NCBI GenBank assembly: GCA_000708835.1
Contig: DF237135.1
Coordinates: 92,400 to 156,399 of the forward strand
Direction: 5' to 3'
DNA length: 64,000 nt
From: Klebsormidium nitens
Lineage: Eukaryota > Streptophyta > Klebsormidiophyceae > Klebsormidiales > Klebsormidiaceae
In this document: positions 47,663 to 60,700 of the stretch, in pieces
Position numbering within the stretch: the first letter of the stretch is position 1
How the letters are laid out: every line of letters begins with the position of its first letter
Made by a program: the position numbers and the translations under genes
The notes under the pieces: generated by a model
Told to the model about the DNA's origin: nothing
Databases searched by the model: none
What the model saw: the letters and a program-made list of their open reading frames with translations, nothing else

Positions 47663-48993
47663 CGGGTGCAAATTTGTACATAGATATACCGTGTAATTCA
47701 GAAGCTGCGTCCGTCGCTGGCCGCCGAGGAAAGTCTGTTGTGCAAAGCCCTAAGTACAAACTTACATCGATTGACTACCGAGAGTAGTATCTGATTGCGC
47801 GTGTTGCTGACCCGAAAGTCCAATGGCGGGCTGTTGACCGACAGTCCGATCGTGTAGAGTACTATTGCTGACCCTCCCTAAGCGAAACATAACTCTCTTC
47901 AGTGAATGACAATCATGAACTGGCACCACCTGGTCTAACGCTGCGTCGGTGTGCACTCAAACACGTGCTGGAAGCGCTCGAAGTTTTTCAGGTCTGGGAC
48001 CCGCAATAAGTTTACACGAATATGCATATCTGCGAGTCACATAAGATGCAGAGTTGGTGACAATACTGCACACGTGTTTAGCTCTATTGGCCGCATGGTA
48101 ATCGTCGGACGCTTTTCACATCGTTCGATGCCAGACAGGACGGTGCACCACCAAGGGTGGCCCGGCCGCTTGCAATGCATGTCAATTGCATACGGATATG
48201 AGCCATCGATGCATGTGATTCTTCGTTAGACAACGAATGTCTCAAGCATGAGCTGACCATCATGACCATGCATGCTATTTATATACACTATTCACTCATA
48301 ATAACGCGGCCGCCTTAGCTTTCGCAGCATGCGCACCTAGCTGACGCGCCCAGCTGGCCGCTGGCGCCGCCCGCGGCATGACGACTTTTCGCACATCACG
48401 GTTAATTGCCTAATTCCTGTCGCCATGGTGTCGAATATCCGAAGACAGTCTGCCCACAACATGAAGAACGTCGGGCACTCCCTAGAAGGTATTCCTGTAG
48501 TAGGCATGGGACCTGCATGCAATATCACGAGGAATGTATCAAGCTCGAAATCTGTGCATCGATACAATCAAGCACGCGCAAGTGCCACCTCAACCATCTC
48601 GATCGAACCGCTTGAGTATTAAAACAGCTTCTCATAGCAAGCGGATATAATTTCGAGCAAGCACATATAGAACTAAAGTGGTTCGCACATCTTTGACCGC
48701 TTCTCTAGCTAAGGATTCTAACTTTTAGGGCCTAAGTACTTGGTATTCGATAGGATTGGGCCTTTGCGACAACTCGGTCTTGTGTAAGTATCCCGCTTGT
48801 TGGACGCACCAGATGAGAATTGACACCGGAGCTCTGGATTAGAGGTTCCGTTACACTGACTATGACGGGGGCATTGAATATAACTGCCATTGCACTCGAG
48901 GCAGTGATGCGTTAGTATGTCTAGAGCCAGCTTAGAGCTGGATCCGAGCAGACAACTATGATAGGGGCCAGATCTACGAAATCAAGGGCTTCT
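47663..48993. other. Spacer between convergent NPP and ENTH genes
   Basis: No coding content recognised. AT-rich with several ATGCATG words near 48170-48290. Should contain both 3'UTRs. Confidence 0.55.
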
Positions 48994-51815
48994 TTAGAAC
49001 GAACCGCCTGCAAGGCCAAGAAGCGCGTCGACATCTACGGTTTGACTCGGAGTTGTCCAAAGCAGATCCCTATCCGCGTCACCAAGATTTGCACGAGAGC
49101 TCGCACTCCGGGGCGGCGGAGGAATGGCCGGAACTTTTGGCGACTCTTTCTGCGCAGCCTTGATTGGGAAACTGTTCGCCGTTTCTGCACTACCCCAACT
49201 CAGATTCCCCGAAACCGCGCCTCCGTATCCCCTTCCGGCGGAAGTGTCCTTGCCGGAACGTTCCGGCCTTTCGTCGTCCCAGGTGATGAGATCCCTGGAG
49301 GGCGCTCTTTCTAACCCTTTCGTGGTCGCCTCTCCTGGAATGAGCGCTTCCTTTGCGAGCGGAGAGTCGGTCTGCGCCGCCTCTTCAGCGGTAGAGTGCG
49401 AGCGTTCAGCTTCCGGTGTCCGCCGTTCCGGTCCCGGAAACTTTCCACCGTTCGGCTGACGGCCGTCTTCGGCGTCCAGTCGCGGATCCCGAAGCGCCAT
49501 TCCCTGCGCGAGCCAGCTGTCGACGCGCGAGTGGGAGCTCAGCGCGCTGCCGTCGAACGCGCGCGCGCGCACTCGCGGCTTCTCATCCGCTTCCTTGTTT
49601 CCGGACGGTTCACCGGAGCGGTACTGTGGCGGTTTCGGGCCAGCCACGCTCTCTTTCCAGGTAGACACGTCATCTTGTCCGACTGAGTCCCTTTCACCGC
49701 GAGTAGACCCAGCGAAGCCTCCCGTAAACTCTCCTGATTCTCTAATCTCCCCCGGTTCCGCCACAAATCTCCATTCAGTCGGGAAGGGCTCTGTCGCGTT
49801 CGCTGCGGACTTTGCTGATGCACTATCTGCCCAATGCACGCGGTTTTTGAGGTGGACAGCGGTTTGGTCGCGCGTACTTTTCTCGATCAGGGACGCTGCC
49901 TCGTTCCCCTCTTCAAACAAACCGGCTTCTGCAGACTGGTCTTGTAAGGAGAAGCGCTCCGTCTTTTTTACAGGGAGAGATTCGCGCCTAGGACTCCCAA
50001 ACCCTTGGAGGTTCCCCAACCGCCCCGACAGCTCCTGCGCGCGCGCGCGCTCGGCCTGGTACGTGCCGTCGCTGCGTGCGAGGCTGCAGATGTGCGCGGC
50101 GCGCGCTCGGATACCCTGGGCGCAGTCGAACCTGGTCAGGAAGGCACATTGAGACCTTGTAAGAACGGAGGGGTTGCAAAGTATTTTCAAAAGATCCTGT
50201 TGCCAGGTGGATTGCGGCTGATCTATGGGCCGCTACCTGCAAAGGAGATCAGAGCGAAGCGGCCCCAAGACTGCTACATTCCTCCACTAGGAGGACCACC
50301 CAAGTCAAGCTGAATCTGACAATTTTTCGGTAGCCGAGGCATGCTAAAGCGACGTTCCCAATGCAGGAGATGGCAAGATCGAAATCTCTAACGGCCTACT
50401 CTCAGAACGCCGGAAGTTTTACCGCCTTTCATGCGGCCTTTGTTGCAGAAGCAAATGGCGACCGGCAATCGACCCGTCTTCACTGGGCTCGCTCTTCATT
50501 CATACGGCACAGAGAGGTTTCGCAAAGGACGCTCTTCCTCGTTTTATCTTGCGCGAATGAACGGCAAGGATAGCGCCACGTGTCGCTCACCCCTGCTTGT
50601 CAGCGCACTGCAGGCCCGCCAGATCTTCGAAAACGTAGACCCGCAGTTCCACGTCCTTGATCGCCCTTTCGCCGCCGTGCATCAGCAGATACTCCAGCAG
50701 GACCAGCGCCTTTTGCGCGGGGCGCCACGCGGTCAGCTTGCCGCGCGCGGCCAGGGACAGGGTCTCCTCCAGTCTGTGGGGATTCGAGGCTCTTAGGGTC
50801 TTGTGGTGGATTTGCGTTTTGCTTCGAAGAACCGAAGGAAAGTGCGTGCGCCACGGATTCGGCATAATTGGTCGATTTGGATTTGAATGGTGCAAAAAAG
50901 CTTGTTCATCTAAATAGATACAAAAGCAAATCATCGTCCTGTTCCAAGAAGGAGGACATCTGTAGCTTTTACTCGGCGACCGAAGAGAAGGTCCCCCGGA
51001 GCGGCAACCTTGCGGAAAGGCTTAAGAGAATACTGCCACCTTTCTCAAAGTTGCGCACAGAAGGGTGCTCGAGAAGCTTGAGTACCGGTTTAAAAGCACA
51101 TTAGTGCATTTGTAACAGCAAGCTTGGAAGCCCAGAGTCCGGACAAGCTTTAGTCACTCATTCTAACGTAAGTGAAAAAGTTCAGAACTAAAGCCTCACT
51201 TTTTCCAGAGGAAAGCCATGATTGGTTCGAAGTCGTCGAAGCGGCGGCTCGCGGCCGCGATGCGCGCCATGGTCCGGCTGTCGGGTCCCCAGGCTTCGTT
51301 GCTCGTCGCTTCAGCCAGCAGCCTGGAAGCAAGACGGGATCAAGGATCTTGTCGCTTTGCACTACCCTAGGTTTCCCTCCTCGGTCAATTGAACGATTCA
51401 GAAGGGTGATGAATGTACCCTGCACGAGGTGGAATCAGCGGTGCAATGGATGCAGCGTTGTGAAAAGTCCGATTTGATTCGCTGCTTCAGAATACAGCCA
51501 TCCGGATAATGATACGGCCGCAAATCAGGGTCATGGTCGTCAGATTCAGCATATTAAAAGCTCTTCTTGTCCCTTCCAAAAACCGGGCCCTTCCGCAAGC
51601 ATCAAAATGTGATATGTGGGCATGCAGAAACTCGTGATCGAGGAGCATAGTTTTCTTCCAACGAGAAGAATATCCAGAACGAAAGAATGCAATATCGAAG
51701 AAGGATATGAAAAAAGGAATGCTCACAAGTCTAACTCCGTGCTTTTTGTCAGTGTCAACTTTGCCAACTTGATTTTCTCCGCTAGGTAGCTTTTGGCCTT
51801 CAAAGTGGTTTCCAT
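48994..51815 (-). CDS. ENTH-domain protein (epsin-like clathrin adaptor)
   Basis: ENTH proteins bind membrane phosphoinositides and recruit clathrin coats at the Golgi, endosomes or plasma membrane (known). Exons in coding order: 51815-51727, 51322-51200, 50773-50591, 50131-48994; 510 residues. The first 89-nt coding exon (METTLKAKSYL, ending TKSTELD) is joined in phase to LLAEATSNEAWGPDSRTM, FDDFEPIMAFLWKK, ALVLLEYLLMHG and GFDCAQGIRARAAHICSL, giving a full ENTH domain over residues about 1-160. The remaining roughly 350 residues are disordered, rich in Ser, Glu, Arg and Pro, and end in VDALLGLAGGSF, which contains a clathrin-box-like LLGL. The plus-strand ORFs over the last exon are shadows. 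The closest plant relatives I recall are the single-ENTH proteins, not the ANTH/CALM group. The cargo and the membrane it acts on are not evident. Confidence 0.88.
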
Positions 51816-52905
51816 TGCAGAGAAGAGCAAAGAAAGGTTTTCGCTGCTTCTTTCGTGCAACTTTGAAACGACCAGATTGTTTTTCTTATTCTTAGTCGTC
51901 AATCTACAATAAGCACTACTTTCGATTCATCAAAAGAACTTTCTCTCTCAACTGTCCTTCGAGAAGCACTTAGAATCTGTCTGGCGGACGAGATCCTAAT
52001 GGTCTGAATCTAAGGAGTTTCTGCCAATGATTCTTTGAGTCACTCGAGAGGAACCCCAAGATGCAGCGTGCATCAAAATCAAATCTGATCCATCCCGCCG
52101 GGATAAGACATCGCTGGCCACATAACGAGCATGAAGAAACAATTTTACACGGCTAAAAGTTTCGGCCGGTGGCGAGACGGTCAGATGAGAGCATAGGTGA
52201 CGCCGTGACCTGGTTGCCTTCGTCACGCGGCTTTCTGACGTTACGGTTATCTGCATGCACGGCATGGAAAGTCGGACGCAGTCTTTTCGGTCAGCAGCAG
52301 ATTGCTCTGGAATTTTCTATGTCTTGGGCACGTCGGACTGTCTGGCCTGGAAAGGGAGCCGTTGATCAAGGCACATGCCGCACTCCCAAATCAAAGCATG
52401 CATTTCGTTTCGGGAAAACGCAGCAGACGCAATGTCCATCGACCTGACTGCCTTGCCAGCTGTCAGTAACCTTTCCTGCTTCTGTCAGCCCTTGCGTACG
52501 TCTCATTCTGGTTTTCCATCAAGGAAAGGTCTGCAAAGCGAGCCTTTGATGTGGAGGGTAGAGATGGTGTAGAGCTTGCGTTTATTTGCAGGGCAAGCAT
52601 CGAAACCAACTATAACTTGCAGGCGGGCGGTACGCCGAAGATTTAGAAGCAAGTGGGCCGAGGTCAGGAGATGTAGACCGAGAAAGTTTTGGACTCTGGC
52701 CAGTCGCAGTCTCTGCAGAGGTCTGCAGGAAGCGAAGGCAGACCCGACCCGGAGCAGTTGCATCTTAGGCAGGGGCTTGTACTTCTAGGTGCATGGTTTA
52801 CATCTGGAAAGTGCAGGCCGGGTTTCGATTCTTACTGAAGTTCACACGAAAGGAAGAGTGTGGCAAAGCCCATCTTCGAAACGCAGATAGAGAATCCTAG
52901 CAGAA
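51816..52905. promoter_or_regulatory. Divergent promoter region between ENTH and CYBDOM genes
   Basis: The flanking genes point away from each other, so both promoters should lie here. No TATA box or coding exon is convincing. Confidence 0.45.
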
Positions 52906-55900
52906 ATGGGGAGAGCTATCTCAAAAGCACGAACTCTGAGTCCCCTCCTTCCATTCTTCGTCTTCGCCGTCCTTGCCTCCCTTGCTGCCTTGGATTCCAC
53001 GCAAGCCGCAAGCGCAGAAAATAACACATCAATTCATGGCACAGACTCAGGCGCAACTCTCACTTCCAAAAACGCCTCATGTGAGCAGTCCCCGTTCGCC
53101 GGCTACGACTGCGTCCTGACTGTGGTCCCCGGTCAGTTCGAAATCCACTGGGCGCTGGACGGGGAGCTCTTATACATCGCGGCGGTGGCGACCACCACCG
53201 GCTGGGTTGCGGTCGGTTGGTCGCCCACCGGGCAAATGGTCGGCTCCAATGCGGTCATCGGCCCGGATCCTAACCCAGTCGGGGGGTTCGAAATACAAGC
53301 TTTTAGGCTCGGGGGAAGAAGCGTCTCCCGGGTGCACCCCAACCCGAACATCACGGTTTTGTTTGCGAGTTCCGTCACTATGGAGGGCGTGACCCGGTTG
53401 GAGTTTGCCCGGTTGGTGAATGAAAGTGGCCCGGGGATCGTGCCGGTAGTGGCGGCGAAGGGGGTGCCCAACCGGATGCTCTGGGCGGTGTCGCCGGACG
53501 GGTCCACCGGGCTGCAATACCACGGGCCGACCAACAGGTGGGCATTTACACCAGGGCTGCATTGTCATCTTTGGAAGAGGTTTTGCTATTAAACTTATGC
53601 TCGGATGACAAGAATGTAAAACTGCTGCTGTTCTCCAAGAGCAGGTTCGTAAAGATTGAAACACGGCGCAATAAGGCAGTTCACTCGTTTTGTCTGGTCG
53701 ATTCGAAAAGCTTCCGTTTGGAAAGGCTGCGACACTGTTCTCGACAAAACGATTATCAGCGTCATGTTGTCATTGCGCCTAAATCAAAAAGAGACAGAGC
53801 ACTCGACGAAATGCAAAATGTTCGTCTGGGCATTCTCGCACCTCGCTTGGCGCACAGGCGCACCGCTATAGTCGTCAGGACTACAAGAGTGCTAGCTGAA
53901 CGCTCCGCGTCCCGATCGATTGGGAATCAGAAGCATGTAAGATTAGTTGGCCCTTTGACTCCCGGCAGAGATAGGTCTCGATTTCATGTTGACTAAGGGC
54001 CATGTTGACTAAGGAGCATGCCCGGGGGACGGGTAGGGTTAGTTTGGGGGTTAGGGTGGGTACGGGTGCCGAGCGTGGTCATTTCTTGGTTTAGGTTTTT
54101 ACTTTAGTTCGTTCTCCCGAGCACTGTCCTTAGTCAACATGCTCTTAGTCAACAAGAAGCCGAAAAGAATCAGGCAGAGTTATGCTTGATCCCCTTTGAC
54201 CGGCCCGAGAAGCTGATCTAAGGACTCGGCCAACTCAAGAGCAGTCGCTCAAAAGTGGACTCTCTCTATTTCCGCTGAAGTTTCCTGCCTGATCTTAAGT
54301 CGAAAAGCGAAGGACCCCAAAGGACTCCCTCCATCGCCAGGATGCCATTCTCGGTCGACTTTGTGAGCGGCGCCTCCGCGCGCGCGCTGATCGATGACGA
54401 AGCCCATTACCGCCACCTGGCGTCCAAGATGCGCGCGCACGGCTGGCTCATGGGCTTCGGTGTGGGCGTACTGCTGCCGCTAGGCGCGCTCGCGAGCAGG
54501 TCCGTCCTAGACTCTGTTCTCGGTACCATTTCACGAAAAGTTGTCTGTCCAAAGAGGCTCTTAAGAAGAGAGTGCCGACTATATACGCGAGCTATTATCA
54601 ATACGACTTAGTTTTCCAAGTCTACAGACAATTTTCGATTTGTCGCGATCTTTTTCCTGTAATCCTTTCATTATGGGCTGTTTGCCATAAACGGCTTGTC
54701 AAACACCAAAATCCGACTCATTCGCAAACAAAGGTCCACCTTGGTCGCATGCTACGTTTACATTTTGAATACGTCCCAGGCGCTCCGCATTTTGAGGCCA
54801 CCCAGCAGACGAGCTCAAAGCAAAATACTCTCTTCGACGCCGACAGCTCACCAGATATTGATTCTATTCTGCGCTCGCATAGCGTGCTTTAAGAACAGCA
54901 ATGTGAGAACCGTTCTCGAGGCTGCCCCAGACCGTCAAGTAAACAAGTGTCTTTCCGCTCAGGTTTGGCAAGAACCGTCTGCCGCACTGGTTCTACCTGC
55001 ACGCCGTTTGCCAGATCACGGGTGTCATCCTGATGACGATCGGCGCAATCATTGCCTTCAGCTACTTTGACGCGCTCCAGCGCGCGCAGTCGCACGCGCA
55101 GGCGAGACAGCATTCGGTGCCCACTCATCGAGGCTCAGGAAATGACGAATTGCAGTTGTGTTCAGATAGGCGGCTTGAACATTGCTTGGATTCTCATCCA
55201 AACAAAAAACTTCTCACTTTCTGCCGTGGATACGTGGTACCGGCTTTGATATCTCCTGCTGCACGTATCGATCTCGTCGCATCTCCTATACGAAGTCAAA
55301 GTCGACTTGAGTGACGATTAGATTGATCTGGGCTTATGTACTAAGCACAACATCTGGCATCTTAGATTTTCGAGAATCTGATGGTACGGTCGCTGTATAA
55401 CGTTCTCCAGAGGTCGGAGGTCTCATGTAGCTTGTCGCTTTTGAACGCGAGCACAAGGACCTTTGGACGGGCATGTTCGTGAAAGATCAGGATGGATACT
55501 TTCAAGATCAAGTGCTCTGAAGCGTCCCAGTCAACCGTTTCCTTCCACGGTTTCACCAGAACCAGAGTTTTGTTTTGCACGGCAAGAAAATCAGTCCCTC
55601 GCTTACCCCGCATCTCGGTTTTCGGCGACCGCAGATTGGGCTCACAATCTTCATCCTGGCCTGGGTCCAGCTGCTGATCGCCCTGTTCCGCCCGAGCCCG
55701 GGCACCAGAATCCGGCGGATCTGGTTTTTGTGGCACTGGTTCCTCGGAACCGGAATCATCATCATGGGCGGGGTTAACGTTTTCCTGGGAATGGCTCTCT
55801 TCCACAAGTACACAGACTACGGAATACAGGTAAGCAAACGGAGGTGGTTCGATATGGGCTTCCTCAGCGTTCGTTGGTATTGCGAGGAGGCGATTGGCAA

Positions 55901-56615
55901 AGACAGTGTCTGCACTCGCGACATGTTAGAACGTCTTCGAGCTCTCGCTTTGGGGAGTTGAGAGGAAGAACGAGCTGCAAAGGTTGCTGGGATTTCGAGA
56001 CCCCGAAAGAAGCAGCTCGGTTACCCAGCTTCAACCGATCAAGCTTATAAGGGAGACAGAGGACCCGTGCTTGATCCGATAGACCATGCGCGCACACTCC
56101 GTGGGAAAATATCCATCAAAACGTCTCAGACCCTTGGAATGGAGCTAAATGATGGGCCCCTTACCAACCGTGCCATAGTGCATTCAAGGAGCGTTTTGGA
56201 TCCGCGTCAGTTTCCTCTCCAGATTCCAAAGTGCTCTCTCAATAAACTTTCACTCCTGTCTCTCGGCTTCCCCAGGAGCTCGGTGCAAGAAGTCGTCCAC
56301 CGTTGTCCCAATTGTTTCTCCCTGCCAAAACGCGTGAAGAATGAGCCCTACAGCAACGCTCTCGTCAGCACCTTTCTCAAAGACTGTTTCCGATCTTTTC
56401 CCACACTCTTACAGGGCGCCCGCGTGGTATACGCTATCTTCGTCTCGTTTTACGCCCTCGTATACCTGGCTTTGGACACCTTCCTAAAGCCTGCGCCCGA
56501 CGCGGCCGAGCGCGCGCGCATCCAGCTCAGCACGTTCCCAAACCCTGCCCCGCAGTACCCGGACAGCCGCCCAGACGCGGCCGCGGTCCCGCCCAGCGGC
56601 GCGGGTTTCGTGTAA
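52906..56615 (+). CDS. DOMON and cytochrome b561 domain protein (CYBDOM)
   Basis: Plant CYBDOM proteins are thought to carry electrons across the plasma membrane, often from ascorbate (known). Exons: 52906-53537, 54341-54499, 54963-55101, 55635-55829, 56415-56615; 441 residues. Residues 1-34 form a signal peptide. A DOMON domain follows (FEIHWALDGELLYIAAVATT, GWVAVGWSPTG). Then the b561 helices carry four candidate heme-ligand His: MRAHGWLMGF, WFYLHAVCQITG, SHAQIGLTIF and WHWFLGTGIIIMGG. A final helix and a Pro-rich tail follow. The third His block forms only if exon 3 ends at 55101, where the intron starts GC (CAG|GCGAGA). A nearby GT option at 55117 also keeps frame but breaks the H-A-x-I-G pattern. 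Intron 1 hosts a small inverted-repeat element (53988-54153). Confidence 0.88.
53988..54153. mobile_element. 166-bp MITE-like element with terminal inverted repeats, in a CYBDOM intron
   Basis: The left end (53988-54014) reads GTTGACTAAGGGCCATG then TTGACTAAGG. The right end (54128-54153) is nearly its reverse complement, with CCTTAGTCAACATG then CTCTTAGTCAAC. Each end carries two GTTGACTAAG units. The interior is copy 5 of the dispersed G-rich repeat (54021-54122). No coding capacity, so it would be non-autonomous. No clear target-site duplication is seen. Confidence 0.7.
54021..54122 (+). repeat. Dispersed G-rich repeat, copy 5
   Basis: Begins CCCGGGGGACGGGTAGGG, core GGGGGTTAGGGTGGGTACGG, then TGCCGAGCG, tail TTTACTTTAGTTCG, ending CTCCCGAGC. 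Same order as the other four copies. Confidence 0.8.
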
Positions 56616-57735
56616 GCGCACTTCATCGGAGCGAGTGGTGACTTCATTGTGGCAACCGACAAGCAAGACGGGCTTCTTAGAAACCACCACAGGAGTGGTC
56701 TAGCTATAGGTGTCAAACAGATCCTGGGTTTAGTAGAGTGAGCTGGGCCAGGGCAGCGTGTGCTTGGGACTCGATTTGCTGTGTTACTTCCACTCTTACC
56801 TTGTGAGGGGTTCCGTCAGCTGCGCATCTTGCGCTTGGAAACCAGTTGGCATGACTCGCGGGGTTATATCCCCCGCGCTAGCGAAGGCGCCGGCAGCGAT
56901 CATTACATACAACAGATGCTTGTACTTCACGTGAAGTTGATCGAAATGGATCCCTGGTTATCAAAATTCGACGGTGTCAAGATTGCAAACTTCGCAACCG
57001 CAGACGCGTTCAAAGAGGTTCAAGTGCTTGTTCGATCGAATTGTCCACAACTGCAATAGAGTGAAGGATAGCTGCCAGAATAGCTGCTGCATGTACGTCA
57101 GATGCTTGTTACCGTGAGTGCAAGTGAGTGATTGTCCACCTTCTAAGCATCAATGGAGGTTGCTTGCAAAGCTGGCCTGACTAGATTGAGCCCACAAATA
57201 CGGCCATGCATGTCAACCCGAGCGTGGCGCCTCGGAGAATGATTACCGGGGAATGATTACATGCGTCCCCATAAACCTCGCATATCTGTGACCACCCGGC
57301 CGGACGCATAAACCGTCTGAGAGAAGTGGTCCGTTTGACTAACGTATACAACCCCGACGACACGACGAGACAGCATTCCATAAAGTAGTGTCACTCTTAC
57401 CGACCCTGTCTTAGACCAACCGTGCTGAGGCTTACAGTAGCTCTCCAAAAGGATTTGACTCATGTTCCTTGCAAGCCCCTAGAAGGCGCATCCCAAGCCA
57501 ATCATTCATCTTTTTGCTTCCATCCGTCTATCTTACAATCTACTTCCGGCGGTCCTACATAGATTCAGAAAACAACAACCTCGCAACCGTCTACCTAGAT
57601 CAACAGTTAGAACAGTCAATCGATCGTCCCTGACAGTACACATATCATTGTGACAATCTTTCACCCAAGAAGAGCCGAACACCCCTATGGCCACCCTCTT
57701 AGCAGTATCATACCACGCCGTTAGTTTTCACGTCA
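56616..57735. other. Spacer between convergent CYBDOM and Trp/acidic-motif genes
   Basis: No coding content recognised. Should hold both 3'UTRs. Confidence 0.5.
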
Positions 57736-60700
57736 TCAGTACGTCACGCCCGTGTCTCGCCTCCAGTCCCGGCTCAGCCGCACGTCGGTCGGCGACACTT
57801 CGGGTGACCCCCCCTCCTCTGAGTCGCCCTCGCTGCTCGACGGGCTTGGCCGCCGATGCAGCGTCGAGTCCGGGGAATACTGTACGTCATCTGACGTCAG
57901 CCTCTTGAGCGCATACGCGGCGTCCAGGCTCTTGCCCCTGAAAGGTTCCCCCTCTTCCACCAGCTCCCGTTCCGGTTCCGGTGACGTCGCCCGTTCCGCT
58001 GAGATGCCCCGTGCGCGCGCGTCGGACGCCCGGAGGAACCGCTCGAGCGCCAGGAGCTTTTGCGTCTGTGCGCGCTCGATGCGCGCGGTGTAGGACTCGT
58101 CTCGCGGGTCCGCATACGCGATCTCGAAAAATTCCGGGCTGGAATCGGAGACTGGGGAGGAACTAGAGCGGGGAGATGCTGGAGAGTCGGCCGCGAGCGC
58201 TTCGGCGGTCGGGAAGTAGGACGGGAAGCGCTGGGAAACGGTGCCTGCATAACCGAGGGGGAACAAACCTAGGTCAGGCTCATTCTGTGTGGGAGTCATC
58301 TGTCGACCTAAAGTTGTACAGTGACAACAGGAATGAATCTTTCTGAAGCTTTTAGAAGCTTGGGCAAAGATAGTTCCATAAAACTGACCAGAGACGGTTG
58401 AGAATCTACGTCACCGGTTGCGGTTTGACAAATGGTGGCTGAGAGAGCTGCGCGAATAGCGTCTAAAATCAGTCAGGATGACCAATCGACGGGTTAGTGC
58501 GGTGCACATAAAAGTTAACGGATTTGGCCGGCAGTGCCGTCCGCATAGTGTCGGTCGTTCGGGCGTCCTTAGCGCATAGCACGGCCCGTTCACATTCACG
58601 CAGAGACTTCCGACAAACCTGGATTGCCTAGTTCGTTTGGGTCAACGAAACGACAAAGAGTCATCGAGCGAAGGTCAGGCTCCAACTTTCCTAAAGGTCC
58701 GGTTATCGTCAATCCAAAAGCTTCCAAGCAGCGGCAAACCATAGAGATATATCTGCTGAGTGCAGTGCAATGCGACCAGCTTTTTGTCCTGGCGCCCAGA
58801 GACACCAGACGGCATCGATCTGAGATTCGCAACGAACCACCCCAAAACTTGTGAGAATAGCTCACCGTTTCCGCACTCCCGCCTCCCAGTGTCGGCCCCG
58901 GCAGTAGACACGGGCAAGCTCTTGGACAACACCCCTTTCACCGGCTGGACTTCCCTCACACCTTTTCTCTCCACCGCTAGTCCTTGCCGCCGCCGGAACT
59001 CGTCGAATCGGGGCAGGATCTCCCGAACATGGATGGCCTCCGACTCGAGCGTCGAGTCCGGTCTGACGTCAGCAGACCCAGCGGAGACCCGGCTATCTTG
59101 AAAGTGCCACGTGTCAACAGGACCTTCCTCCTCCAGCGTCGAAGGCGAGGCGGGGTGCTCGAAATTATGCTCGACGGACAATAAGGCCGGGGGCGTCCCG
59201 CACGCGATCGCGAGCCGCTTCAACCGCTCTGTGCTTTCCCCCGGCCCCGCCCGCGATATCGCGACCAGCGCAGACTCGAGCGCGTTCAAATTCAGGCCGT
59301 GTTTTTGCGCCACCCCCGCGCCGGCGGCCGGTTCCGTCGGCGTCGGGGGCTCTGCCAAGGCCCACAGAGAGCCCCTGCGCTGCTCGGGGGTGGGTACCGG
59401 GCCGTGCTCGGTGGGTACCGTCCAGCTGGAGTTGGTGCTAGCAAAGGAAACGTTGGTGTCGGGGGTGGGGCCCGGCGCCCGGGGGGTCCCTCGGTGGGGG
59501 CTCGTCCGAATGGGGGGCAGCCGGACGTCCAGTTTAAGCTCGTCCGGAGTGATGACCCGGGGAGGGCTCTGGGAATCTTCAGAGACTGTAAAAGCGGGTG
59601 AGACGATCAAGCGTCAGCTCGAAATGGTGGTCTGGAGTCTGAGTTACTCACGAGCTTCCGACAAGGATTCCTTGTCGCGGCGAAGGATGCAGAACAAGAC
59701 GTGTGCAAGGAATACGCTGCGAATATGTCGGTCGCTTTTCTCGCTTCGAATCTTGATTTAGTCAAATCAGCAGATCAGGAGGCTTGTCTTTCACTTCAGC
59801 TACTCTGCATCTTCTCATCTCCAAGACTTATACCACCGTTCCATTCGAAACACAAAGTGGGAAGACACGAGTTTGCAACACCCAAAACAGGGAATCCTTA
59901 CCACTGTCATCCGCTTCTTCTGCGCCCCGTTCCGGTTCCTGCACTCCGTTCCCCCCCTCCTTTGCCCAGTCCATATGAAACACCGCAACCCCCCCTTCCT
60001 CCCAGTCCAGCCTCGGCACTATAGGTGGACCCCACTCGTCATCGATCCGCGAACTTTTCTCCATCTCACACCCCTCCTCACCTTCCGGGGGGCTCGCTTC
60101 CCAGGCCGTTTCGCTAGGGCCTGCCAGCCAATCCTCCCAGGATCGGCCCCCCGGGGGCGGCCACGCTCCAAGAAGCTTTCCAGCTTCCTCTTTAGAGGCC
60201 CAGCGCACTGACCTCCCCTGCTGTCGTTGCTCTCCCCCGCTTGCGTCATCGGTCGATGCCGAGCGGCCACCCCCCTCCAGCCACTCCTCCCAGGACACCC
60301 CCCCAGGCGCATGACCGTAGCTGCGCTTCGTCTTTGGTTTACATTCGGGGGGGCAGCTCCGCCCCAGATCCTTCTGCTGCACGCACCCCCTCTCGACCAA
60401 GTTGGCCCCCCTCTCTGCCGCCAATCCGCTAACACACTCCTCGACTGTCGCACGGCTCCTGTGCATCTTGGGTCTTTCTCCGTTTCGGGGGGGCGGTTTC
60501 GGGGGCCGGTCCATCAGGTCCTTAACGCGCGCGAGCGCCAGCTGTCCTTTCTCAATGGCATCCTCGATATCGTGCATCCAGGACCGCTTCTCCCAGTCTG
60601 CCGTTTGTGCGTTCTGAGATCCCGCAACCCGCAAAGGGGAGGCCTCCGGAAGGTTGTACGTGGGATTGGCGCGCCCAGCTGGGGGACAGGTGCTCAGAAC

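Noticed and set aside
49124-50152. Several plus-strand ORFs up to 185 residues
   Set aside because: They are antisense shadows of the GC-rich last exon of the ENTH gene, which is fixed by its conserved start and phase.
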